Of a stretch of 64,000 bases of DNA, positions 53,727 to 62,098 are shown in pieces. The first letter of the stretch is position 1. Each line of letters starts with the position of its first letter. The DNA lies in contig CAKUZL010000005.1 in NCBI GenBank assembly GCA_934718085.1, positions 50,784-114,783 on the forward strand. The letters are read 5' to 3'. The translations under genes were made by a program, and so were the position numbers. The stretch comes from an uncultured Candidatus Melainabacteria bacterium. GTDB taxonomy: Bacteria; Cyanobacteriota; Vampirovibrionia; Gastranaerophilales; Gastranaerophilaceae. The notes below the pieces were generated by a model that saw only the letters and a program-made list of their open reading frames with translations, was not told where the DNA came from and did not search any database.

Positions 53727-56111
53727 ATGAAAAAAATATTTACGTTGATATTGGCATTACTGATGGCGGCGGAATTTTCGGGAATAGGCTCTTTGAGCGC
53801 GCGTGCCGACGTTTTTGACAACAATTACGAAAGTTTAAGCGGAAAACAGGAAACCCCGCTTCCCGCGTCGTTAAGCCCGATTGAGGAAATGTTTAACGGG
53901 CGTGATACGAAGGCGGACGGAACTTATTTGCGTCAGGTCGGATACGGCGTGTTCTCGCCCGGCGGCGGAGGGGCTTCTTCGTCGGGGAAATTCGGCGGAA
54001 ATTATAAACTCAGCATCGGCGAGAAGGTGAATGTCTATCTTTCGGGCGATTCCGTCGATATAATGGCGATTTCCGGCTCGTCTCTGCTCAGTCCGGTTTC
54101 AAAAACGACGGTTGATTCGAAAGGTAACCTGTTTATTCAGGGCATAGGGTTGATTCCCGCCGAAAACAGGACTTTGAGCGAAGTGGAAAGTTCCGTCAAC
54201 GCTGCTGCCGCAAGAAAGTATAAGAGCATTAGAGCACATTTGACGGTCGCTTCTGGTACCGAGTTCACCGTTTTCGTTTACGGTCAGGTCGGAAGACCGG
54301 GGAAAGTTTCGGTCGGAAACAATTCCTCCATTTTGGATGTTTTGAGCGCTGCGGGCGGAGTCAAAAAAACGGGTACGTTAAGAAATATTTCCTATTATTC
54401 GTCGAGCGGAACCCAAAAAATCGACTTGTACAAAGCGTTGTTTTCCGGAAATGACGGCGGGATAATCGTTCGTCCGAACGATAAAATTTTCGTTGACAGA
54501 ATAGGTGACGTAATCGCCCTGAAAAACGGGGTTGCGACGCCGGGTATATATGAGGTCAAAAAAGGTGAGTCTTTGCAAAGCGTAATTCCTTATGCGGGAG
54601 GCTTTTTGCCCGAGACGAAGCCCGGAGAAATAATGATGACGACCCTTGACAAGGATAAGAGCGAAAGGGTTGCGAAAAATATTTCGTGGAATTCGATTAA
54701 AAAATTGCCGATAAAATCGGGTGATGCCTTTGAATTCAAGCTTCTGTACAATGTTGCCGAAAACACGGTCGTGTTGCAGGGAAACATCAAACATCCCGCG
54801 ACGTACGCTTATAAAAACGGCATGCGACTTTCGGATATTTTGAAAAACCGAAGCGAACTTTTGGAAGAAACTTTTATAAATCAGGCGGTAATCAGAAGAA
54901 TTTCAGGGCCCGAACGTACCGTCGAAACTATTCCCGTGTTCCTGAAGGAATTTTTTGCGGGAATGAACGACCCGCTGCTCAAGCCGGGTGATGTCATAAC
55001 CGTTCACAGAAGCACGAATGCGGGATTTGTGGACGTTTACGGGTGCATCGATACTCCGAGGCAAATAACGTTCAAGCCCGGGATGACCCTGAATGACGTA
55101 ATGACTGACGTCAAGTTTCTCGAATCCTCGCCGAAAGACGCAAACGAAATGCCCGCGGCGTATAAGGGTTCGGTCGAAAAGAGCCGTCCCGCGATAATTG
55201 CGGGAACTCAAAACTCCGCAAACCTCGTTCCGGCGGAAAACGTTGCCGTGGAAATTACCGGCGGAGGAAAGACCCGTCTTTATTATTTGTACGACATTTT
55301 GATAAATTCGGACAGAGTAAAATCGATAAAACTTTCCGCGAACGATAAAGTCTTTTTCAGAGTCCTGAGGAAAAACGAAATCCTGAAAAGCGTTAAGATT
55401 ACAGGGTTTGTAAAGGTGCCGGGCGTGTATTCGTTTGTTCAGGGCAAAAAATTGACCGATATCATAGAAATGGCGGGCGGTTTGTCCGATGAAGCGGATT
55501 TGAGAGGGATAGTGTTCAAACGCAGCAATTTGCGCAATAAGCAGGCTCAAATCGCCGCAAAGAACAGCGAACGCGACATTCAGCTGCTCGAAGGCAGACT
55601 CGCGAGCGGTTACAAGCAAACCGAGAACGATCAACAGACAAAAATCGAGATGATTTCGATGTTGCGCGGCGAAAAGAACGCGATTGCGGACAGGTACGAC
55701 GGTCAAATCGCGTTGCATATTCCGAGCAACGATATTTCAAAAATCAGCGAACGCGATAATCTTGAAATCCAAGACGGCGACGACATTTACATCCCGAAAT
55801 TGTCGACGTACGTCAGCGTAATCGGAGAAGTTTACAACGAACAATCGTTCGCGTACATTAAAGGTTCAAACGTGAAAGATTATATCCGTTCGGTCGGCGG
55901 GTACACCCCGAATGCCAACAAATTCAGGACTTACAAGGTCGGCGTGAACGGACGCGCTCAAAAAGTCGGTAAACACGCGAAAGTCGAACCCGGAGATATT
56001 ATCGTCGTTCCGAGAAAAATCGCGGGCAACGATTGGATAACCCCGATTTGCTCGACTTTGCAGGGGATTGCGTCGATATTCCTGATTGCGTTCGGCATAA
56101 ACAAATGGTAA
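53727..56111 (+). CDS. Multi-SLBB polysaccharide export protein (Wza-like)
   Basis: 794 residues: signal peptide (1-27, ends SARA), a poly-sugar export domain near 90-175 (YKLSIGEKVNVYLSGD) and at least four SLBB modules (VFVYGQVGRPGKVSV, IALKNGVATPGIYEV, VKITGFVKVPGVYSF and VSVIGEVYNEQSFAYI near 680). A C-terminal membrane segment (776-794) may fix it to a membrane. Wza family members form the outer-membrane or periplasmic channel of capsule or exopolysaccharide export. No Wzc-type kinase or Wzx/Wzy partner is in the window. It ends next to the stop of the convergent lipid kinase. Confidence 0.88.
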   Translation: MKKIFTLILALLMAAEFSGIGSLSARADVFDNNYESLSGKQETPLPASLSPIEEMFNGRDTKADGTYLRQVGYGVFSPGGGGASSSGKFGGNYKLSIGEKVNVYLSGDSVDIMAISGSSLLSPVSKTTVDSKGNLFIQGIGLIPAENRTLSEVESSVNAAAARKYKSIRAHLTVASGTEFTVFVYGQVGRPGKVSVGNNSSILDVLSAAGGVKKTGTLRNISYYSSSGTQKIDLYKALFSGNDGGIIVRPNDKIFVDRIGDVIALKNGVATPGIYEVKKGESLQSVIPYAGGFLPETKPGEIMMTTLDKDKSERVAKNISWNSIKKLPIKSGDAFEFKLLYNVAENTVVLQGNIKHPATYAYKNGMRLSDILKNRSELLEETFINQAVIRRISGPERTVETIPVFLKEFFAGMNDPLLKPGDVITVHRSTNAGFVDVYGCIDTPRQITFKPGMTLNDVMTDVKFLESSPKDANEMPAAYKGSVEKSRPAIIAGTQNSANLVPAENVAVEITGGGKTRLYYLYDILINSDRVKSIKLSANDKVFFRVLRKNEILKSVKITGFVKVPGVYSFVQGKKLTDIIEMAGGLSDEADLRGIVFKRSNLRNKQAQIAAKNSERDIQLLEGRLASGYKQTENDQQTKIEMISMLRGEKNAIADRYDGQIALHIPSNDISKISERDNLEIQDGDDIYIPKLSTYVSVIGEVYNEQSFAYIKGSNVKDYIRSVGGYTPNANKFRTYKVGVNGRAQKVGKHAKVEPGDIIVVPRKIAGNDWITPICSTLQGIASIFLIAFGINKW

Positions 56112-56963
56112 TCACGGCGTAAAAATATTTATCGAACGAGGGAGAATTTCGAAATCGAGGTTCTCCCTTATTTTTTGCGTCTCTCCGTCAACGTGAAGTG
56201 GGAAGAAATTTCCTTCGATTTTTACGGATTTTGATTTTGAAAAAACGGCAAAACGACCTGTTTGTTTGATGTTGAAGATTATTTTCAAAAATTCGAAAAA
56301 GAATATTATCGGGTTTGCGGTTTTTAAAACGAAAATGTCGAAAAGTCCGTCCGTCGGGTCTGAGTTCGAAGCGACGGAAACGGTGTTTTTATACATATTT
56401 GCGGAATTTGCGACTATTACGCACGACGCGTCTTCGAAAAAATTTTCTTCATCGGTTGTAATGGCGTAACGGCGTTTTTTCAGGCGAAGAGCGAATAAAA
56501 TTCCGGCAACGAAGTACGCGAAATATCCGAACCTGTTTTTTAACGATTGCGGTGTTTTTCGTATGATGTCGTCGTCAAAGCCCAGCCCCGCGCGCAAAAC
56601 GAAGTTTTTTCCGTTCAGTGTGCAGGAGTCGATTTTTGTTGTTTTTCCGTTTTTAATGACTTCAAGCGCGTTTTTTTGAGTGATTTCGAATTTCGACGCA
56701 AGCAAATCCGCCGTCCCGACGGGGATTACGCCGAGTTTTACGTCGGTATTTACAATTAACGGCAAAACGGAATTTATCGTGCCGTCGCCGCCCGCAACGA
56801 CTATCGTGTCGAAGCCCGAAATATCAACGGTTTTGAGTTCGGGAGCCGAAATGACCTTGAAAAAATCGGAATTTTTCAAAAGAAATTTTATCACGGGTTT
56901 TTTGAATTTCAGTGCTTTTTTTCGACCCGCGGAAACGTTGAAAACGACCAAAACATGCTTCAT
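56112..56963 (-). CDS. Diacylglycerol kinase-type lipid kinase (YegS/DgkB)
   Basis: 283 residues. The catalytic domain has the nucleotide motif VVAGGDGTINSVL, then GVIPVGTADLLA and VLRAGLGFDDD; the C-terminal half is the beta-sandwich of DgkB/YegS. The enzyme phosphorylates diacylglycerol or another lipid. Near the end the conserved VDGE of the family appears as HVDGET. The last codons coincide with the terminator of the opposite gene. Monocistronic. Confidence 0.88.
   Translation of the reverse strand: MKHVLVVFNVSAGRKKALKFKKPVIKFLLKNSDFFKVISAPELKTVDISGFDTIVVAGGDGTINSVLPLIVNTDVKLGVIPVGTADLLASKFEITQKNALEVIKNGKTTKIDSCTLNGKNFVLRAGLGFDDDIIRKTPQSLKNRFGYFAYFVAGILFALRLKKRRYAITTDEENFFEDASCVIVANSANMYKNTVSVASNSDPTDGLFDIFVLKTANPIIFFFEFLKIIFNIKQTGRFAVFSKSKSVKIEGNFFPLHVDGETQKIRENLDFEILPRSINIFTP
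56139..56176 (+). terminator. SLBB-gene terminator inside the lipid-kinase coding end
   Basis: AGGGAGAA at 56139-56146 pairs with TTCTCCCT at 56161-56168, followed by TTATTTTTT. It lies in the last codons of the lipid kinase on the other strand. Confidence 0.8.
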
Positions 56964-57076
56964 TTCGAGCTCCCTGCCTGCAAAAATTTTAGTTCGCGCG
57001 GCTTAAAAAATCAATCCGCAAAAAGTTTATTTTTTTTGAAATTTATTGTATAATGCGGGGCAAAGAGGAGAAAATC

Positions 57077-58594
57077 ATGAGAGTAAAAGAACAGTCCGCA
57101 ATGTGGCAATCCAACACTATGGGCGCATTTGACGGGTTTAAACTGAAGGTCAACAATATGTTTATCGATATGTTGCTTGCTTATTTGGCGCACGATTTCA
57201 GCAAAGAAAAATTGATAAATTTGGCGAAAATATTTGAAAAAATCGCGGGGTCGAAAGGCGGAATCAACCACGCAAGAAGGATGCAGTGGCTTTTTAAAAC
57301 AGAACATCCGCACCTTTTGTGGTGGAAGAAAATTTTGACCGAACTTCATCCGAATTGCAGAAACAAATGGGTCAAAAACTTTTTTGTAAACGGATATTAC
57401 GGCGATAATTTGAGAAAACGCTCCGAATTCAACAAAGCAAACGGATTTTTCCCTCCGACGGTTTTGTTGTCGAGCATAACCAAAAAGTGTAATTTTAACT
57501 GTAAGGGTTGTTGGGCGCACGAATACGACGTCAAAGAGGATTTGACGAAGGCGAAATGGCGCGAAATTTTTACCGAAGCCCGTGACGTAATGGGAATTCA
57601 CATCATTCCCGTCGTCGGCGGCGAACCCTTTGCCCGCAAAGAATTTTTGGAGTTGGCGGAAGAATTTAACGATTGCGCGTTCATAACGTTCACGAACGGC
57701 TCGCTGATTACCGAAAAAACCGTGAAAGAACTTCAACGGCTCGGAAACGTTCATCCGATGTTCTCGCTGGGCGGCATGCGTGAAAACAACGATGCAATAA
57801 GGGGTGAAGGCTGTTTTGACATGGTTATGAAAAAAATGGACATGTTGAAAGAAGCGGGAATAATGTTCGGCGCAAGCATTACCGCGACTTCGCAAAATTG
57901 CGACGAAGTCACTTCCGACGAATTTATGAAAATGCTTTCGGATAAAGGCGTTTTGTGGTCGTGGTTCTTCCATTATGTGCCGGTCGGCGACAGCCCCGAC
58001 GTCAGCCTTGTTCCGAACGCAAAACAGCGCAGACAAATTCTCAAAGCGGTTTACAACGCAAGAAATACCTTGCCGATGATGACGGTTGATTTTTGGGGCG
58101 ACGGTCCCGAGATGATGGGCTGTATCGCGGGCGGCAGACAGTACGTTCACGTAAATCCGCGAGGAGACGTCGAACCCTGTACGTTCGTTCATTTGGCTAC
58201 TCACAACCTCAAAAATTGTACGTTGACCGAGGCTTTGGCGTCGCCGTTCATGAAAGCGATAAGAGACGGAATTCCTTACGAAGACGGCAATATGCTCCGT
58301 CCGTGCATGATTGTCGACCGCCCCGAAGTTTTGAGAAAATATTACGAAGAATTCAAACCTTACGAAACCCATGAGGGCGCGGCGGAATACCTTACAAATC
58401 CGACGATTAAGGCGGAAATCGATAAGTATTCTCAAGAGGTCAAAGAAATTTTGGACGAAGATTGGCGCGAAAACCTCTGGATGACCATTTTCCCGCTCGA
58501 AGGCGAGTATTATGTCGACAGAGACTCGTTCTGTTCAAAAGAACCTCCGGCGCACAAGTGCAGCGGAAATTGCTCGTGTTGCGGTAAACATTAA
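57077..58594 (+). CDS. Radical SAM protein with N-terminal extension
   Basis: 505 residues. An N-terminal helical region of about 120 residues precedes the radical SAM barrel with CNFNCKGC (CX3CX2C) and VVGGEPFARKEFL. The C-terminal part has VEPCTFVHLAT and a Cys-rich end (CSGNCSCCGKH) for extra clusters. AGAGGAG precedes the chosen ATG; a TATAAT box lies at about 57049. The PAP2 phosphatase gene overlaps its stop by one base, so the product is probably a lipid or other membrane substrate; this is inference. Confidence 0.85.
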   Translation: MRVKEQSAMWQSNTMGAFDGFKLKVNNMFIDMLLAYLAHDFSKEKLINLAKIFEKIAGSKGGINHARRMQWLFKTEHPHLLWWKKILTELHPNCRNKWVKNFFVNGYYGDNLRKRSEFNKANGFFPPTVLLSSITKKCNFNCKGCWAHEYDVKEDLTKAKWREIFTEARDVMGIHIIPVVGGEPFARKEFLELAEEFNDCAFITFTNGSLITEKTVKELQRLGNVHPMFSLGGMRENNDAIRGEGCFDMVMKKMDMLKEAGIMFGASITATSQNCDEVTSDEFMKMLSDKGVLWSWFFHYVPVGDSPDVSLVPNAKQRRQILKAVYNARNTLPMMTVDFWGDGPEMMGCIAGGRQYVHVNPRGDVEPCTFVHLATHNLKNCTLTEALASPFMKAIRDGIPYEDGNMLRPCMIVDRPEVLRKYYEEFKPYETHEGAAEYLTNPTIKAEIDKYSQEVKEILDEDWRENLWMTIFPLEGEYYVDRDSFCSKEPPAHKCSGNCSCCGKH

Positions 58595-59247
58595 TGAAAT
58601 TCAAACGCGAAATCGGTTTTTTAACGATATTGTTCGTTTTGTTGACTTTTGCGGTAAAACTTTGTCCCGAAATAACCTTTCGGGATAAGGTTTTTATCGT
58701 TTGGATTCAAGCATTTTTCCAAGCCGTTCCGACGATTGTGTTTTTGTTGCCCGATTGCGTGATGTATTCGATAATGCTTGCCCTGCCTTTGGTTGCGGGT
58801 GCGGCATGTTTTATTCGTCGAAAAGAATTTTTACGGGCGGCATGCTTCTCGGCTCTGCCGGCGGTGACGTTCGGAATAAATTGCGTCGTCAAAACACTTG
58901 TCGCAAGGCAAAGACCGCCTTTCGAGTTGCAACCGCTTATTCATCCGCACAGTTTTTCGTACGTTTCGAGTCATTCGCTGGTGACTTTTTGCGTGTGGAC
59001 GGTCGGATTGGTCTATTTAAACCGCTTTTGCCCGAGTGTGAAAATCAAAACGTTTTTTAATTTTTTCGGTACGGCATGGATTTTGTTTACAGGGTTGAGC
59101 AGGGTCATGCTCGGAGTTCACTATCCCTCCGATGTCCTTGCCGCCTGGGTTTCGGGTTGTTTAATTCTTTTGATTTACCTGAATGTCGACGAAAAACTTC
59201 CGAATGTCGAAAAATATTTGAAAACCCTTGTTAGCCGCGGCTCTTGA
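58594..59247 (+). CDS. PAP2-family membrane phosphatase
   Basis: 217 residues, about six membrane segments. All three phosphatase motifs are present: KTLVARQRP, SSHSLVTF and SRVMLGVHYPSD. Family members remove phosphate from lipid phosphates such as undecaprenyl diphosphate or phosphatidate. Translationally coupled (TAATG) to the radical SAM gene. Its last 17 bases overlap the convergent smpB. Confidence 0.92.
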   Translation: MKFKREIGFLTILFVLLTFAVKLCPEITFRDKVFIVWIQAFFQAVPTIVFLLPDCVMYSIMLALPLVAGAACFIRRKEFLRAACFSALPAVTFGINCVVKTLVARQRPPFELQPLIHPHSFSYVSSHSLVTFCVWTVGLVYLNRFCPSVKIKTFFNFFGTAWILFTGLSRVMLGVHYPSDVLAAWVSGCLILLIYLNVDEKLPNVEKYLKTLVSRGS

Positions 59248-59683
59248 GTGCTCGATCGATTTCGCGGTTCTGAGTCTTTTTGACGGCGGTTTCACGTTTG
59301 TCGTAAAGCTTTTTCCCTTTGGCGAGGGCAATTTCGAGTTTTGCGAATCCTCCCGACAAAAACATCGAAAGCGGCACGATGGTGTACTTTTCCTTTTTGA
59401 TTTTGCCGTCGAGTTTTATTATTTCTTTTTTCGTAAGAAGCAATTTTCGAACGCGTTCCGGCGAATGGTTGTATCTGTTACCTTTGTCGTAAACGCTGAT
59501 ATGCGAGTTGTACAGCCAAACTTCACCGTTTTCGATTTTTGCGAAAGAGTCTTTCAGATTGACCGCACCCGCCCTGACGGATTTGATTTCCGTGCCCGTC
59601 AGAACGATGCCCGCGATGAATTTGTCGAAGATTGTAAAGTCGTGAAACGCCTTTTTGTTGTTGCTTACGATTTTTCTGTCCAT
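59231..59683 (-). CDS. smpB: tmRNA-binding protein SmpB
   Basis: 150 residues. SmpB brings tmRNA to stalled ribosomes in trans-translation. Typical are GTEIKSVRAGAVNLKDSF, YNSHISVYDKG, the RKLLLTKKEI core and the basic C-terminal tail GKKLYDKRETAVKKTQNREI. No ssrA gene is seen in the window. Divergent from speD. Confidence 0.95.
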   Translation of the reverse strand: MDRKIVSNNKKAFHDFTIFDKFIAGIVLTGTEIKSVRAGAVNLKDSFAKIENGEVWLYNSHISVYDKGNRYNHSPERVRKLLLTKKEIIKLDGKIKKEKYTIVPLSMFLSGGFAKLEIALAKGKKLYDKRETAVKKTQNREIDRALKSRG

Positions 59684-59835
59684 AATGCAAAGATTATACC
59701 TTCAATAACCGAGGTTTGCAATTAAATTTTGTCAACGGGACAATTATTTTAAGTAATGTAAAGACAGTTTTTTGCCTGAAATACGGGGTATTGAGCCCAT
59801 GCAAAAATTTGTTTACAAAACGTAACGGCAATTTA

Positions 59836-59864
59836 TTGTAATCGTCGTGTTTTGTTAGTATTAT
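59836..59864 (+). promoter_or_regulatory. Promoter for the polyamine operon
   Basis: TTGTAA, 17 bases, TATTAT, about 36 bases before the speD GTG. The left box overlaps GGCAATTTA, which resembles the left half of the shared element, and TGTTTTG follows at an 11-base distance. Confidence 0.55.
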
Positions 59865-59899
59865 GAAGAACGTAGTTGAGACACAGGGGGGTTTATGAA

Positions 59900-60349
59900 G
59901 TGAATACAGCAATGCAAGTTCCGTTTATTAACAAAGAAAACAAACAAGAATCCTATTTGGGAAGACACATTTTAGCCGAATTTTTCGATTGTGATGCAAA
60001 CATCATCAACAATCCCGAGCTTGTGGAAAAACACATGGTAAGCGCGGCGAAAGAATGCGGCGCGACGGTCGTCGAAACATGTTTTCACATGTTCAATCCG
60101 CACGGAGTCAGCGGGGTTGTCATCATCTCCGAATCGCACCTTGCGATACACACTTGGCCGGAATTAAGCTACGCGGCGGTGGATTTGTTCACATGCGGCG
60201 AATCGTGCGATCCCAAAGTTGCTTACGATTATCTTAAAAAAGTATTTTATTCGAAAAAAGGATCTTTCTCGTTTCTGAAACGCGGTATTATGGCACACGA
60301 CGGGTTCAAAGTCGAAGAAAAACCGTTCGTGTTGACCGAACAAGTGTAA
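59900..60349 (+). CDS. speD: S-adenosylmethionine decarboxylase proenzyme
   Basis: 149 residues. SpeD supplies decarboxylated SAM for aminopropyl transfer. The self-cleavage site is ISESHLAIHTWPE: the chain breaks before Ser79, which becomes the pyruvoyl group. HTWPE and LFTCG are standard for the bacterial class 1B enzyme; it carries some 20 extra N-terminal residues. The start is taken as GTG 59900, 8 bases after GGGGGG; ATG 59912 is the alternative. An ATG-AAG-TGA minimal frame overlaps this GTG. First gene of speD-speE-speB-speA. Confidence 0.93.
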   Translation: MNTAMQVPFINKENKQESYLGRHILAEFFDCDANIINNPELVEKHMVSAAKECGATVVETCFHMFNPHGVSGVVIISESHLAIHTWPELSYAAVDLFTCGESCDPKVAYDYLKKVFYSKKGSFSFLKRGIMAHDGFKVEEKPFVLTEQV

Positions 60350-60385
60350 TTTATACAAAAATACCGAAAGGAAAGGAGAAAAGAA

Positions 60386-61234
60386 ATGGAAACGGATCTT
60401 CGTTATGCCGAAATAAACGAGCACGGATTCGGAATATCGATGATGGCTCAAGATGTTGTATTTACGGGTAAATCCGATTATCAAAAGGTTGATATAATTC
60501 AAACGCCGTGGCTCGGACGGGTATTTTTGCTCGACGGGCTGGTAATGACAACCGAAAAGGACGAATTTTTCTATCACGAAATGATTGCTCACGTGCCCAT
60601 GAATTCGGTCAAATCGCCCGAAAGAGTCCTTGTCATCGGCGGCGGCGACGGCGGTACGGTCAGAGAAGTCTTGAAATATCCGTCCGTCAAAGAGGTCGTT
60701 TTGTGCGAAATCGACGGTCTTGTCGTCGAAGCGGCGAAAAAATATCTGCCGACTCTGTCGTGCAAACTTGACGACCCCAAAGTTACGATAAAAATCGAAG
60801 ACGCAATCGAGTACATGAAAGACAAAAAGAGTGAATTCGACGTGATTTTGATAGATTCGACCGATCCGATGGGGCCCGGCGAAGGGTTGTTCACGGAAGA
60901 ATTTTACACGAACGTGAAAAATGCGTTGAAACCGGGCGGAGTTATGGCTGCGCAGTCGGAATCGCCTTTTGCCAACGCTCGCGAACAAAAAATGATGTAC
61001 GAGCTTTTGAAAAAAGTTTTCAGGCACGTCAAACCGTACGCGGGTCCGATGCCCTGTTATCCCGCGGGATACTGGAGCTGGGCTTTCTGCTCGGAAGACG
61101 TTGCGCCGTTGTCTTATATAAACGAAGAATCGGCACGGAAAATCGAAAAAGACGCAAAACTCTATAATTTAGAGCTTCATAAGGCAGTGTTCTCCGTTCC
61201 GAATTTTGTGAAACGAAACGTCGGAGATTTGTAA
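60386..61234 (+). CDS. speE: Spermidine synthase
   Basis: 282 residues. SpeE transfers the aminopropyl group of decarboxylated SAM to putrescine. Seen are the SAM-binding VIGGGDGGTVREVLKYP, the acidic CEIDGLVVEAA, and the catalytic/substrate loop DSTDPMGPGEGLF. GGAAAGGAG lies about 8 bases before the ATG. speB starts 3 bases after its stop. Confidence 0.95.
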   Translation: METDLRYAEINEHGFGISMMAQDVVFTGKSDYQKVDIIQTPWLGRVFLLDGLVMTTEKDEFFYHEMIAHVPMNSVKSPERVLVIGGGDGGTVREVLKYPSVKEVVLCEIDGLVVEAAKKYLPTLSCKLDDPKVTIKIEDAIEYMKDKKSEFDVILIDSTDPMGPGEGLFTEEFYTNVKNALKPGGVMAAQSESPFANAREQKMMYELLKKVFRHVKPYAGPMPCYPAGYWSWAFCSEDVAPLSYINEESARKIEKDAKLYNLELHKAVFSVPNFVKRNVGDL

Positions 61235-61237
61235 AAA

Positions 61238-62098
61238 ATGCAAAATACGCCGTTTTTATCGAAATCCTGGATGTGTGCGAAGGAAAATTTTGACGAATGC
61301 CGTCAAATCCTTGTCGGATTGCCGTTTGACGGAACTTGTTCGTTCAGACCGGGTACAAGATTTGCGCCGGCTCGAATTCGAACCGCCTCGATAGGGATAG
61401 AGTCATATTCGCCTTATTTTGACAAGGATATCGACGATATCGACTTCTTTGATGCAGGCGAAATCGATTTCCCGTTCGGAAATACCGCTCGGACTCTGGA
61501 AATGATTTATACCGCGACAAAAGAGGTTTTGTCCGCGGGCAAATTTTGGTTCGGAGTCGGCGGCGAACATTTGGTCACTTTTCCCGCTGTGAAGGCTTAT
61601 TTCGAAAAATATCCCGATTTGTACCTCGTGCATTTCGACGCACATACCGATTTGCGCGAAGATTATCTCGGAGAAAAGCTTTCCCACGCTTCCGTTATCA
61701 AACGCTGCACGGATTTAATCGGGTTCGAAAACCTTTGCCAGGTCGGAATTCGTTCCGGCGAAAAAACGGAATTCGAGTTGATGAGGGTTCACGATACACT
61801 TGTCAAAACTCCCGAAGAATTCGAGAAAAAACTCGACAAAATCGGTAATCGCCCGATATTTTGGACTGTCGACCTCGATATTCTCGATCCTTCGATTTTC
61901 CCCGGAACGGGCACGCCGGAGCCGGGTGGACTCGGTTTTAACGAACTTATGAAGTATTTTAAAATCATAAGCCGGAAAAACGTCGTCGGCTGCGATATGA
62001 ACGAACTTTCGCCGATGTGCGACGTATCGGACAATTCGACGGTTTTGGCGGCAAAAGTGTTGCGGGAAATGCTTTGCGCCTGCGAAAGGACTTTGTAG
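61238..62098 (+). CDS. speB: Agmatinase
   Basis: 286 residues of the ureohydrolase family. SpeB splits agmatine into putrescine and urea. The two-manganese site residues are visible: GGEHLVTFP, HFDAHTDLRED and DLDILDPSIFPGTGTPEPGG. Context with SpeA supports agmatine rather than arginine or guanidinobutyrate as substrate. The following ATG comes directly after its stop codon. Confidence 0.93.
   Translation: MQNTPFLSKSWMCAKENFDECRQILVGLPFDGTCSFRPGTRFAPARIRTASIGIESYSPYFDKDIDDIDFFDAGEIDFPFGNTARTLEMIYTATKEVLSAGKFWFGVGGEHLVTFPAVKAYFEKYPDLYLVHFDAHTDLREDYLGEKLSHASVIKRCTDLIGFENLCQVGIRSGEKTEFELMRVHDTLVKTPEEFEKKLDKIGNRPIFWTVDLDILDPSIFPGTGTPEPGGLGFNELMKYFKIISRKNVVGCDMNELSPMCDVSDNSTVLAAKVLREMLCACERTL

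Noticed and set aside
57011..58435. A 474-codon frame opposite the radical SAM gene
   Set aside because: Shadow frame; the opposite strand carries recognisable motifs and the ribosome-binding site.
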